Part shown: positions 14,315 to 25,840 of the stretch, piece after piece
Numbering within the stretch: position 1 is the stretch's first letter
Layout: each line of letters opens with the position of its first letter
NCBI GenBank assembly: GCA_963693365.1
Contig: CAVNZM010000003.1
Coordinates: 14,756,001-14,820,000 of the forward strand
Source: Amoebidium appalachense
Taxonomy: Eukaryota > Ichthyosporea
Direction of reading: 5' to 3'
Length of the DNA stretch: 64,000 nucleotides
The notes under the pieces: generated by a model
What the model was told of the DNA's origin: nothing
Seen by the model: only the letters and a program-made list of their open reading frames with translations
Database searches by the model: none
Made by a program: the position numbers and the translations under genes

Positions 14315-15666
14315 GGAGGGGAAAGGGGAGAGGGCGCGGATAATTGTCGGTGGTTCTTGTTTTCTTGTTCGTGGCTTTTTGGTGGTGTGTGGTATTACGT
14401 GTGTATAGATGTGTGTCCAGGGCACATGCACATTTGTTTAACATTAAGCTGACAAAAAAAGGAAAGGGGGAGAGGGCGTAGGCGGAGGTGAATCCGGAGA
14501 GAAAGGAGGAGGAGAGTGTGACTCTGTTGTGTGTGTGTGTGGGTGTGTGGGTGGGTGGGTGTGCGGGAAAGGGTGGAGGGCGTGGATAGTTGTTGGTGGT
14601 TCTTGTTTTCTTGTTCGTGGCTTTTTGGTGGTGTGTGGTATTACGTGTGTGTATGGTTGTGTGTCCAGGGCACGTGCGCGTTTGTTTAACATTAAGCTGA
14701 CAAAAAAAGAAAAGGGGGAGGGGGGGTAGGCGGAGGTGAATCCGGAGAGAAAGAAGGAGGAGAGTGTGACTCTGTTGTGTGTGTGTGGGCGTGTGCGTGT
14801 GCGTGTCTGTACGCGAGCATGTTTAGCTTGATTTTTTTTTTTTTGGGGGGGGGGGGGGGGGAGGGGGAGGGGACGGGTGCGGAGATGGGAAGGGCGGAGG
14901 GGAGGGCTGTTGGGATAGTGTAGCAGTGGGTGGGTGGTAATCATTTTTCTTGTATAGGGTTTACCCTGCATCTATGTAGGTCGATGGTCTACATTTTAGA
15001 AGTATACAAGGGTAGAAGTCAATTTGCAGTTGTGAGGGGGAGGGAGGGGGCCTGGGGAAAATGGGAAGGGTGGGGGGAAGCAGATTGGGACAGGAATTGT
15101 TAAAGAAAAGGACCCATGGAGAGGAACAGGGGAGAGGGATCACTTCTTTTTTCCTGACAGCGTAATAATAAGTTTTATGAATAGCAGAAACTTTAACATC
15201 GCTAACATATCCCCTCCCCCCCCCCTCCCCCTTTCCTAACCAAAAATATAACATTCCCACTCACACACTTCTCCCTCCCTGCATTCATCAACACACAATC
15301 CATTAAAATCACCATCCAACCCCCCCCCCCCCCCCCCCCCCTTCGCCACCCACCACCACCTTCTACACACACCTACAGGCCAACGAGATCATCACCAAGT
15401 CGGTAAGTGCTTAGTTTCTAACCCACTGTCACCGTTGCAGTTATATCTGCTGTGTTTACTTAGAGAGAGAGAAACACAGAGAGAGAGAGTCGAAGTGTGG
15501 AGGAGGGTGTGTGTGTGTGTGTGTGTGGAGGAGGGAAGAGGTGGGTTTTTGGTTCTTTCCAGAACATTCCCGTGACATCTGTTCAGTGTGTTGCTTTGAC
15601 TCTGCACAATCAGGGGACCTGTTCCCTTTTGCACTTGCCTCGACCCACCCATCTACCCCCCCCCCC

Positions 15667-15697
<31 letters not shown>

Positions 15698-16987
15698 ACC
15701 AGAGCGCAGGCACACGTGCACACCAACATGGACACGCACACACATACCACATACCTCTTTTCCCCAACCTGCTTCGACACATACCCACTGTCCTGCGCCT
15801 ACACACACACACACACACACACACACCCGTATTGTAGATAACCGGCGCCTTCTGTGAGCATGTGATCTGCTGATGTTGCATTTTTTAGTCGTTGCGCTCT
15901 GCCGCTTGTGATGTAATTCTCGTGCTGTCTACCCCCCTCTCCCCCCCCCCCCCCCCCAAAAAAAAAAAAATCTTCGGCCTGTCTCTGATCCCGCCGGCTG
16001 CACAAGCACATACCTGCGCACACAGCACTCTACGAATGCACATGCACGTACACACATGCACACACACGCACATACACCACACACATAATAGCAATGTAGG
16101 CAGACTTGCATGTGTGCACACATACAGCACACATAATCATGCACATGCAAGGGCACCATACACGCATACGAAGCACATGCGCACACGTTCATGAGATGCA
16201 CATGCACATGTACACAGATATTACGGCACCCATGCACGCCTGCACACACACACTACACACTTGCACTAACACACGCACACACACACACATGTACGCATAC
16301 CACCACCCACCCATGCGACATATGTACACACACACTTGCCACGCATGCATGTACACCCAGAGGCACGTGTGTGACACGAGTCACACACATCCGGAACACA
16401 CCCATCCACCACACACCCCCATTGCTCACTCACCATACCCCCCCCCCCCCCCCCCCCCCCCAGCTTGCCAACAGTGCGTGGTTCCAGCGGTTTGCTGTCC
16501 GCACCCACCAGCATGTCAACAAGGTCACCACAGAGGGTACGTGCGAGACTCCCCCCGTCCCTTCCCCCCCCCCCCCCCCCCCCCCCCCCCACCCCCCCCT
16601 TTACACACACACACCCTTCCTCCCGGGTGTTTGTCGTTTTATGCGTACATTTTATGCGTACACAGCCTCCATTAACTTTTCATTGTCTAACGTGTAAGAC
16701 CTCCCCTCCCCCTCCCTTACCCTCGTTTTTCCCTGAACACGCCTATTTGTCGTAATCCATATATGCTACCCCCTCCCTCCCCCTCCCCCCCCCCCCCCCC
16801 CCCTCCCCCTCCCCCCCAACCACACAAATCTATTTGTTGTCTTCCGGTTTGAACAGTGCACTTAGCACAGCCCCTTCGCAGCTGATGCAGCGAATTGCTT
16901 GGGGCCACCATGAGGATGTGTTCTGTTAACACTGCATATGACGTGTTTCTGATGTTACTTTGCATGTTTCTCACCGTGTGCATTCTA

Positions 16988-17022
<35 letters not shown>

Positions 17023-17814
17023 CGGGCACATGCACATGAAATTGGAGATGTTGGGTTCTGTTCTGGTGCCTTTTTACCTGTATAATTGGTTTGGCGCTTG
17101 CTGGGAGTGTATTTTAGCCCAATGGTCTGTTGTCGTTGCTTCCCGTGCCGATCATTTAAAGCAATTTGTATTTAAATCAATCTTAAATAAGATTAAATGT
17201 GTGTGCACGTACATGTGGACTGTGTGTGTACGTGCCTGCCTTTCCGTAAACGTGTATGCATTTGTGGTTAGACGAGAAGAAAGGTGCTAGATGGACCTGT
17301 AACTGCTTCATTGAGCTCTCCGCTTGCGCTCGCTACGAGCTCTGGTGTATGTGTAGTATAGTGTGTTTGTGGGGCTTGGTGTGTGTGTGTGTACATGCCT
17401 CGTGTATCTGAGTACATGTGTACCTGCTGTGCGTCTAATTTTTTTTAATGTGGGGGAGGGGGAGGGAGGGGTACGCCGCTACATCTATTTCAAGACTGCA
17501 ACACTCTTTGGCAAGCCGTCATTTTTTTTTTCTCCCCAAGCACACACGTCTTAGTTTCAGAGTCATGACCAACACTCCCAACATAACGACCAAGATGGAC
17601 CACAAACCTCGCACACCTTTTTTCCTAACCCATATTTTCTTCTTTTCTTACAGGAGCCAAAACGATTGAAAACATCGACACCAAGAAAGTAGCAAGCACT
17701 GCAGGGTACACCATCGGGAGGGTGGCTGCTATCGCCACGTCTTTCCCTACGGCATTTGCCAGAAACTTGAAGAGGGAGGTGGAAAAAGCGGCTCAGAATA
17801 TAAATAAGCAGTAG
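14156..17814 (+). CDS. Conserved-looking 96-residue protein, four exons
   Basis: Exons are 14156-14188, 15379-15402, 16464-16536 and 17654-17814 (33, 24, 73 and 161 bases), giving 97 codons with the stop. The first exon reads MSIFQRVAQYL and ends at a GTATGT donor. The 24-base microexon reads ANEIITKS between CTACAG and GTAAGTGC. The third begins LANSAWFQRFAV after a C run ending in CAG and leaves through GTACGT. The last contains STAGYTIGRVAAIATSFPTA and ends in a Lys/Gln-rich tail. All junction phases fit (0, 0, 1). The protein is small and basic, with an amphipathic N-terminus and a weakly hydrophobic Gly/Ala stretch near residues 60-75, which would suit a mitochondrial or membrane-associated protein. 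That is inference and I do not recognise the family. Its own CCAAT/TATA promoter lies upstream. Introns carry C runs on the coding strand. Confidence 0.7.
14320..14776 (+). repeat. Two-copy tandem duplication in intron 1 of the 96-residue protein gene
   Basis: Two units (about 14320-14530 and 14568-14776) share GGTGGTTCTTGTTTTCTTGT, TGTGTCCAGGGCACRTGC, TTTGTTTAACATTAAGCTGA and GGCGGAGGTGAATCCGGAGA with few differences. The period is about 245 bases. The units are non-coding and end in GT repeats. Confidence 0.85.
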
Positions 17815-18229
17815 TGTGTGTGTGTGCGGGGGGGGGGGGGGGGGGGGGGGGGGGTTTGAGGGTAATGAATGTGTGGTTGAATTGAGAAGTTGAGAAACCC
17901 TAACGGTGGTGGGGCTGGCGAAAGGGGCGCTGAAAGGAAACGGTTGGGTTGTAAGATAGTGTTGGCTACAAACACCGAAATATCATTTTGTTTTTTCCGA
18001 TATCTGTTGCTTGCCCGTTCGGTGGCAGGAGGAGAAGTGCGCGTTTTTACTGAATGCTTTGTGCTGTACGCCGGAAAAATATGGTTTTCATCATATTTCA
18101 ATTGCTAGATTTGCAACCCCGCTATGTATATGGTGGAGCTAATGACATAGGTGCTGTGCATCTTTGATAAAGAAGAGCTAAAACCCTGTGCGCACAGGAA
18201 AAATCCATGGGAGTTTCCGAGTGTTGGAT

Positions 18230-18323
18230 CTAATTTTAGTTGACCAGTATTGATTGCATAGTTGACCAGTATTGATTGCATGACGACGTGCATGCAGACA
18301 TACACAGTAACACCCCAAACTTG

Positions 18324-18377
<54 letters not shown>

Positions 18378-18720
18378 GCAACACACAAATATGCACAGTT
18401 CTCAGACTTGCAAGCGCGCACACACACACACACAGACGCATACGCGCCCGTGCGCAATCCGCCATACACATATACAGACACTCCATGCGCAATACACAAG
18501 CACGCATGCTCTCAAATGTTCTGCGCTCACTCAAGCTCGAATAACCTACCCCAACCTCATACACACGCAGCAACAGGCACTAGGCACACACCTGAATACC
18601 TCCCATGTGCATGTGTGCACATATGAATGTTTTCAATTACATGCAAACACACGCACTCAAACGTGTGCATGCACACACATGAATGTTTTCAAATACATGC
18701 AAACACACGCACTCATATTA
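18230..18720 (+). repeat. Short tandem duplications and AC microsatellite
   Basis: GTTGACCAGTATTGATTGCA occurs twice in direct succession (18238 and 18262, period 24). An AC tract covers 18325-18372. A ~64-base unit containing ATGAATGTTTTCAAWTACAT and GCAAACACACGCACTCA is repeated near 18621 and 18679. No gene is seen from 17815 to 18760. Confidence 0.8.
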
Positions 18721-18848
18721 TACAGTGCTTAAACTCCAATTCGAAACAATTAGAAAGTTCTTCTCTAATGGACGTTGAGAGCGTCCCGGCCAGACCAACG
18801 AGAGAAAGCTATTATGTTACTGATTCCTTACTCCCCTGTTCCTAGGCT

Positions 18849-18851
<3 letters not shown>

Positions 18852-18896
<45 letters not shown>

Positions 18897-18909
18897 AAAA
18901 AAAAAAAAA
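18852..18909 (+). repeat. Composite C-run/A-run tract
   Basis: About 35 C pass directly into about 23 A. It lies between a short ATG-initiated frame at 18768 (MDVESVPARPTRESYYV) and the candidate exon at 19200, where it would fall in an intron on the coding strand if the two belong together. Confidence 0.85.
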
Positions 18910-19199
18910 GGGAGAAGAAAGTGGACAAACAAAACACAATCACTTTTTGCACACGCCTGCACGCTCATGCCACACGCACCCCCGCCCGCACACACGCACG
19001 CACGCAAATGTGCACAAGCACATGCACACAAGCAAATGCATGTACACAGACGAATCGTGTCAAGAGCACTTTTGGTTTGCCAATTGTTTTTCCCTTTTTT
19101 TTTTTTCTCTTTTCTTTTTGCTTTTTTCTGTTTTGAAGGGGGGGGGGGGGGGGGAGGGAGGGGGAGGGGGTAGAGGGGGGAAGAGGGGGTCCTCATCAG

Positions 19200-19431
19200 A
19201 GCAGCATTAAAGCACTTAACCCGCATCTGCAAGTACCAAAACAGAAAAAGGAAAAAAGGAAAAAGACTCATAGATGGGCAACAAGCTATCCAGCCAACCA
19301 TCAGAACACTTGTCAACACTGTAGTGCTCAGCGTGTGGGAGCCTCGAGCACTACGAACCGCTAAATTTGCCGCCTCGATCACCCTTGTGGTGTACTACTG
19401 GTTCCGGGTTGGCCCAAAAATAAGTTTCTGA
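19200..19431 (+). CDS. Candidate terminal exon encoding a C-terminal membrane segment
   Basis: After an AG at 19198-19199 the frame is open for 76 codons to a TGA at 19429-19431. It reads AALKHLTRICKYQNRKRKKG, then LIDGQQAIQPTIRTLVNTVV, then WEPRALRTAKFAASITLVVY and YWFRVGPKISF. A basic stretch is followed by a hydrophobic segment with aromatic residues near the C-terminus, as in small tail-anchored or inner-membrane proteins. There is no ATG in the exon. An upstream coding exon could be the short frame starting at 18768, but I could not fix a donor. Related sequence occurs near 24146 and 36170, suggesting a duplicated or repeat-borne exon. Family not recognised. Confidence 0.4.
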
Positions 19432-19811
19432 ATCCGCCCCCCCCCCTCCCCCCCTCTCCCCCCCTCCCCCCGTCACCTCCCTAGAACCCACCCTGCTCCC
19501 TTGAATCCCGGCCCCCTTCCGGTTTCAATGATTCGAACCTATTTCATTCTTGTGTGGCTTCATAATGTGCGCGTCAGTCTTGAAGCACACCAGCCTTTGT
19601 AAGATTGATTCTTGCTCATCCTATTATTACCAGGAGTGACCATTAAAGGTGTTCCTGCATTACACATGTGCCAGCGCATTATCGTTCGCACTTAATTTAG
19701 TATTACTATGCTTACAGACCAAATCGAATATTCCAAAAAAAAAAAAAAAAAAAAATTTTAAAAAAAAATTCAGATTGGTGGTGCCCGATTACCGTGATGT
19801 TCCTGTGGACC

Positions 19812-19842
<31 letters not shown>

Positions 19843-19849
19843 TTGAAAT

Positions 19850-19852
19850 AAC

Positions 19853-19912
<60 letters not shown>

Positions 19913-20086
19913 CACTAGCACACACACACACACGTGCGTGCGAGCACGTGTACGTGCGTCCGTGAGTTTGCGCGTGCGCGTGTGCGGTTTCGTGTTCGCC
20001 TGCACGTGTGGGCGTGCACGCGTGCGCACATACGTGCGCGCGCGGCGCGCGCGCGTGTGGCGCGAGCGCGTGTGCGTGCGTGCGTG

Positions 20087-20181
<95 letters not shown>

Positions 20182-20195
20182 ATGTGTGTGTGTGT

Positions 20196-20234
<39 letters not shown>

Positions 20235-20260
20235 TGTGTGTGTGTGTGTGCGTGTGTGTG
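19850..20260 (+). repeat. AC then GT microsatellite block
   Basis: An AC tract (19853-19908), a GC/GT-alternating segment rich in CGTGCG, and a GT tract (20092-20250) follow one another. The arrangement could fold into long hairpins or Z-DNA. Not coding. Confidence 0.85.
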
Positions 20261-20304
20261 ATCACGCTATGTGTGTAACATTGTGCTTTTTTTTTTAAGG
20301 TGGA

Positions 20305-20559
20305 GTGGGGGGTCCAATCTGCGCCCCCGCCAAATCGATCATAGACCCCCCTAGATCAAGGAAAAGCGCACAGCTCGCACCTGCGGCTGAAATTTCGGTT
20401 CGCAAGGAAACTACGGCACCTCGACAGCGGCCGTGCGGTCCAGACTATCGCCCTCGAAAAAAAAAACTTAATTATAAACCCCCCCCCTATATTCCTAAGC
20501 CAGCCGAGCTCCCCATACTTCATCTCTCCTGTGTGGGGACTTGGTCTTCTGGCCCATAA
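20305..20559 (+). CDS. Candidate proline/lysine-rich exon of unknown function
   Basis: Following TTTTTTTTTTAAG, a polypyrimidine tract with a possible acceptor, the frame is open to TAA at 20557-20559. It encodes a Pro, Arg and Lys-rich segment that includes KETTAPRQRPCGPDYRPRKK and ends VGTWSSGP. It has no ATG at the start, so it would be a terminal exon. No domain is recognised and a chance ORF cannot be excluded. Confidence 0.2.
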   Translation: MGGPICAPAKSIIDPPRSRKSAQLAPAAEISVRKETTAPRQRPCGPDYRPRKKKLNYKPPPYIPKPAELPILHLSCVGTWSSGP

Positions 20560-21736
20560 GTAAAACTGATTTTTCAAAAAAATGATTATGTAACATGCGA
20601 GATCAAAGTTTTTGGTATTAGACGATCTTATACCAAACAAATAATTTAAGCTTATTTTTTGTGGTTTAAGGGGTGGTACCCTGGCTTCCGCGTGCAGTAA
20701 TTACTATCTGTCTTCATTACATAGCCGCTAAACTGGTGTCAAGTCTCTTACCGAGCGGGTATAGAGGGACCCGAAAAGAGCAACTATGGTGATCTGTTCC
20801 TCCAGTCGTATGGCGCGATCTGAATGCGTAGCGTGGTTAGCTTCAAATTTGGCGGGAAAACTAAATCCGGCTTGACCAATAGAACAATCTAAAGTGTTGT
20901 TGGTGCGGCGATCAGAACTTGATAAAATTCACTTTTCATTGGCTCCATAAAACGTGATCGAATATGCATATATGAAAGATTTACGATTTATTTGCAAACA
21001 ACCGAAGACTATGAATAATAAAAACATTATAAAGCTTCTGTAATAAATATTTATTTATTCCGTAGTTTTTCGATCATTTTTATGCTGGTTTCAGTATACA
21101 CGTTCAGCGACAATTGACCTCTGCCGGCAGATCAGTATGCGCTATCTTGTATTTGATGTAAATCATACATGTAAATAACCTGTAAACAACAGCTATTTGG
21201 ACATTGTTTATAGAGGGTACGTGTACAACAAGTGCACACGCATTTCAGCGCAAGAAGATATAGAGTTATCAGTTGTGAGAAGCATAAAAAGCTCTATTTC
21301 GTGCAATTTTTCTGTAAGAAAATTAATATATTGTGTGATAATGACATTCAATTAGTTTGCTCACGCAATTCCTGGTGGAAAGGCTCGTCGCAAAAAGACG
21401 TAAAAACCGGCTCAGCCCTATAGGTGTTGCCACCCTCTCAACAAAATGCCCATGCTCTATACCAGGGATGTTCTGTGCTTGTGTTTTCCGGGTGACTGAT
21501 AGCGTGAAAAAGTATGGATGGGTGCTTTATGACAATCACGACCCCTATATAGGGGGTCCTACCTGGGTTGTTTTGCAGACTTTTGGCTTTTTTTTTCCTT
21601 TGTGTGCATATTTTCGTATACCCTTCATGAGCTTTCGGAAGATAAATGCGCAGCACACGCGCCTGGAAGTCCCATTTTTTTGTTCTGCTGCACATGGGCG
21701 AAAGGGGATTTATCCTCCTGTCTGTTCGCGACCTAC
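20560..21736. other. Unique intergenic sequence
   Basis: AT-rich non-repetitive DNA with CCAAT-type motifs (ACCAATAG near 20875, CATTGGCT near 20937). No promoter with a TATA box and no supported exon were found. The piece at 21447-21476 (ATGCCCATGCTCTATACCAG followed by GGATGTTCT) resembles the end of the first coding exon of the 96-residue protein gene, but too weakly to call. Confidence 0.4.
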
Positions 21737-23620
21737 TCATTCTTTTCGACACGGACACGGATGTTTGCTCCTTTTGTGAGGGCATTCCTCGGGAGCCATG
21801 TGTGACTTTTGCCCAAGAGTTCCAGGTGTGTACACGTTCATGCTCGTATTATATGGATGGTGTGCCTTTTTATGGGTTTGTGCTGTTGCAGTTTGGCAGG
21901 GGGAACTCTTTTCAAGGGAAAAGGATGTGTTGTGGTGGTGGTTGTTGGACACACACTCCGCGCTGCCGATGGCGTTCATCGACTTTGAGCTCTTACCCTC
22001 GTGGTTTCTGACGGGACCATCTTTGAACTTGTCGACGACATAGAGCACATACCACAGCCCACCAACATTTACAAGTGCGGCAACAGTGCCCTCCCGGGAA
22101 TTGTGGCCTGTGTCAGTTTGCAATGTTAGCAATAAAATTTACCATGCCCGGTGGTGTGTCATTGTGAACATGAGAATACGGTGAAGTCAGGCAGAATTAA
22201 CGGTGATAGGCTCTTTGCACAAAGTGCCAGACTGTGTTTGTTTGTGTGTGTTTTTTTTTTTTTGGGGGGGGGGGGGGGTAGGTACCACGTGGTTTCCTCC
22301 AGCAGCAGTCCACGTGTAGTCGCACGTTGCAGTATTGTCCTCCAATTGCCTCCGGTCCCTTGCCTTTGCATGTGCACTCTGCCTTCATCATGTTTAACAC
22401 GCGTTGCTTCTCCTCGGGCCATGCACTGTTTTTGAGTCTCTCCCACACATCCTTCTCATGCTCTCGGTATGTGTCCTCGTGCATGGGCTGTTGGTTGGTA
22501 GCGATGCAAAAGCGCCTATAGGTTGCAAAGTTACCTCCTGCATGTAGACCGTCAGATGTCAAAACTTTGCCGGGACATGACTTTCTTTCTTAGGGGTGGG
22601 GGCGGCCTTTCTGTAAAACGTTATTGGGGGGGGGGGGGGGGGGGGGTCACCTTGCAGAAGTGTCCCGTAAGCTACCATGCGATGCACCTCCAATTTTTGG
22701 GAGGCCTCACCAGTGCTCTCCTGCACTGTCGGGGACGTCTTCCACACTAAGTATGCGTCGTCCTCACCGCACTTGCACGCGAACAGTAAAGACCGGCGTT
22801 GGTCGCCCCCCCCGTGGTAGTCGTACTATCCGGTGCACTTGGGGCAGAGCATGCCCTCCACCTGTGAGATGATGAGATCCACACTTTGCAGTGCATAGTT
22901 TGGCCGAAGGGTTTTTAGTTCCTTACGGCCTACAAAGTCAGCAGCCTCACGTATCAGCTGCCGGACTTGTGTTGTGCGGTGTTTGCGGGGGCCTTGGTGG
23001 ACATGTTCGGTGGTTGAAGGGATAGGTTCAGTTCCAGCTCCGACTCGCTCCCACACTCGCCAGGGTCACTGTCCCATCCCACTGACAGTACTCTCATCTG
23101 GCTCACCAAATGATCCAGTCTCGAGAAGATGATCCTCCTGACTGCCGACACTTGTGCATTCGTCCAACTCAGGGTCGTAGTCCGGGTCTTCGTCGTCACT
23201 CTGGGCGACGGAGGTATCCAATGCAAAACTGGGCCGTGTCTGTGCCTCGTTTGTTTTCTGTTTATGTGGGTTTTTATCTTCAGCAGTGTGCTGCGAAGCA
23301 TCACTGCCTTGATGACCCCTAGCCACTGGCTCTGGCACTGGTGCACGCTTATTGCCTTCAGGCTCATCCTGCAGTGCACTTGCTGCTGCCAATACAGCCA
23401 TGAATGGTTCCGTGTCTTCCGGCCGAAGTCGTTTGGGCGATCGTGGTGGTGAGTGGTCATCATCACAGCTTCTGCAGCAGTGGGTGCAGTGGACCTCAGG
23501 TTTGCACACATGCGCAGCCAGCGACCGCCGGCGTTCCTGACGTTCCTTGCGTTTGATTTCATTTGAAGCTGCAAGATGGGGTGGATACACTCCCTTCAAA
23601 GGCTTCTTTCGCTTCGCCAT
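21737..23620 (-). pseudogene. Mutator-like transposase, intron-containing and decayed
   Basis: The start is the ATG at 23620 (MAKRKKPLKGVYPP), followed by a basic then acidic low-complexity N-terminus. Next comes a zinc-ribbon-like pair, MLCPKCTG and FACKCG, then LEVHRMVAYGTLLQG and GNFATYRRFCIATNQQPM. LHVDCCWRKPRG and HNSREGTVAALVNVGG follow. The order CxxC / N-rr-GkG-like / FC / VDxxWxKRG-S-G matches the Mutator-like transposase domain family (PF20700 type). Two introns restore the frame: 22538-22650 (donor GTGACC, acceptor TGCAG) and 22108-22285 (donor GTACCT, acceptor ACACAG). Damage: at least one unexplained frame change between about 23070 and 22950, and a TAG directly after CPKCTG near 22831. 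The C-terminal catalytic half is not recognisable, the frame ending at 21737. Terminal inverted repeats were not identified. Probably inactive. Confidence 0.65.
22249..22279 (+). repeat. T-run/G-run tract at the start of a transposase intron
   Basis: Thirteen or so T run into sixteen or so G. On the transposase strand it reads C then A and begins six bases after the intron donor. It shows that such composites occupy introns, even in a mobile element. Confidence 0.8.
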
Positions 23621-24875
23621 TTTTTATTTAGGGCAGCACCTGTACTTCCGGCAGGTACACAAAAACCAGGGAATGAAAACAGAGTCATGTTTGAAGAACA
23701 ACACCACTGGCATACGCATGATCCCGTGGCATAGCAATAGCCAATCATCGCATATCTATTAAAGCTCTGCCTCATGGTTGGGTTGCAATCACCATGCTTT
23801 GTGCCTTCCCGCCAAAATGGTGCCTCTAGCCAATCACAATCAATTGAGAAACATTAGCATGATCTAAAGGATTTTAGCGGTTTAGCAACAAAATGCCGCC
23901 CTCTGATTGGATCGGAGGCCAATTATGATTTTGACTCTATCCCCCCCCCTTAAGGGGGGGAGAGGGGGGGGGGGGGGGGGGAGGGGTCACATCGATCAGG
24001 CCGGGTGGTTGGATCAAGCATCATGCACATCTGTTGATATTGTGAAAGTTCTGGATTTCCATTTTCCCTCCCCACTCATTGGTTGTAATTGTAGCCACCG
24101 ATCCAATCCCACAATCATCCTCAAGAGTCGTATTTGTCTTTCTCTATGGGTGGGCCACGAGCTATCTGGCCAACCATCCTGACGCTACCTTCTTAGTGTC
24201 AAATATGTAGCGCAAAGCCTGTAGCAAGGACACTCGTATCAGTCCCACACGGCTTTCGCCTACAGAAGCATCATCGCGGCCTGTTCACATCCGGGTTGGC
24301 CAAACATGTAAGACATTGCTGAACTGAGTTACGAACGGTTTGATCACTATGCCTGCCTATATGAGTTCACATGTAAATTCAGTTAAATCCCCCCCCCCCC
24401 CCCCCCCCCTCCCCCTCTCCCGGCCCTATGAATCCTCCCCAATCCCCCCTGTAATACCCCTCCCGCCGCTTTGAAATCATTCCCCCTTCCAATCTCGCCA
24501 CCCCACCCACCTACAAAGCACTGAGCCATTCTTAGCCCCTCTCGCCGAATGCAGTTTACATTGTAGGAATCCGGCTTGTTGACGTAATCATCATACTAAT
24601 CAGCCTCCTTGATACTGACAACAGAACATGGCGATTAATCATGATGTGCATGTGCATGTGCATGCTGGCTTTTTATATTTTTATATTTAAATTTATTTAT
24701 TTGTCTAAGTCAGGTGCGTTAAACCCATATGCATAATATCTTGATGATATATACTGCATCAGCCTCTGTACTAATCGCAGTTCAACTAAGGCATGCCTTC
24801 ATTTTAAAAATTCACATGGCTTCACTTATGTATATCATGCATGTATGTGCAATGTGTTACTAGCCCTGAGATTAT
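23621..24875. other. Intergenic sequence with CCAAT motifs
   Basis: Contains AGCCAATCA (23740), AGCCAATCAC (23829), TGATTGGATC (23905) and CATTGGTTG (24078), plus a G run at 23963-23980 and a C run at 24390-24409. Near 24146 a stretch translating as GGPRAIWPTILTL resembles DGQQAIQPTIRTL of the 19.2-kb exon but soon meets a stop. No intact gene seen. Confidence 0.4.
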
Positions 24876-25320
24876 TTATCCGGTTAAAGCTAATGAGAAA
24901 GGGGTATTGCTGCTAATAACACCATCTACAGGCACAAGCCCTCCTACATCTTCCATTTCTTTAACGCTATCCACCACCCACACCACCACCTTTAAGCCAT
25001 TTCTCTGTGCATCTTTAACCACATCCGTGCACATACCCCCACTCACCACGCTAGGCATTAACATGAAATAATTATCGAAATTAGGCTTGGGTACCCACCC
25101 AGGAATACACATTGCGTATTCGCGCATATTCACATCCGTATACTCTCTCTGGCTCAGAGAGCATGCCAGCTTTAAATTCGGAAATTCTATTCGCGCTTTT
25201 TGCACAAATTCCCTATTGTCACTAGTGAGGATGATTCGTTCGAGGGTTTCTGGGCTGGCTGAAATGGATGCTGCTAGGCTGCAGATACCTCTGTCTTGCT
25301 TGTCCTTTAAAGAAATAAGT

Positions 25321-25372
<52 letters not shown>

Positions 25373-25788
25373 GGGAGGGGGGTATTTGGGTGTGTTTTTG
25401 TGTGCGCGGAGGAAGGGGGGGGGGGGGGGGGGGGGGGGGGGGGAGTATGTGTATTTGCGTGCTTGTGTGCGTGTGTGTGTGGGGGGGGGGGGGGGGGGGG
25501 GGGGGAGGGGGGGGGGGAGGGAGGGGGAAGCGGGGAGGGGGGGAGGGGGACCGGGGTGGGAGAGGGGAAGGGTGCTGGGGGAGGGGAGAAAGAGGAAGGG
25601 TCGTGGGAGAGGGGGAGGGGCGGGGGGCGGGGGGTGGGGGGGGTGATGCATTAGCGGGAGTGAATATGGGAGCAAAGACAAAAAAATGGACCGGTACACA
25701 AAGGCCGAAAAAAAAAATAAAGGTACAGGCAGGTGATACTTGATCATCATAAGGGTTCATATGCCTCCAAAACGAAAAGAAAAGGCAC

Positions 25789-25840
<52 letters not shown>

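Noticed and set aside
21737-22006. Continuation of the transposase after SAECV into a His/Asn-rich and basic tail
   Set aside because: The frame stays open to 21737 but no longer matches the transposase family; it may be intron or decayed sequence, so it is not claimed as functional domain.
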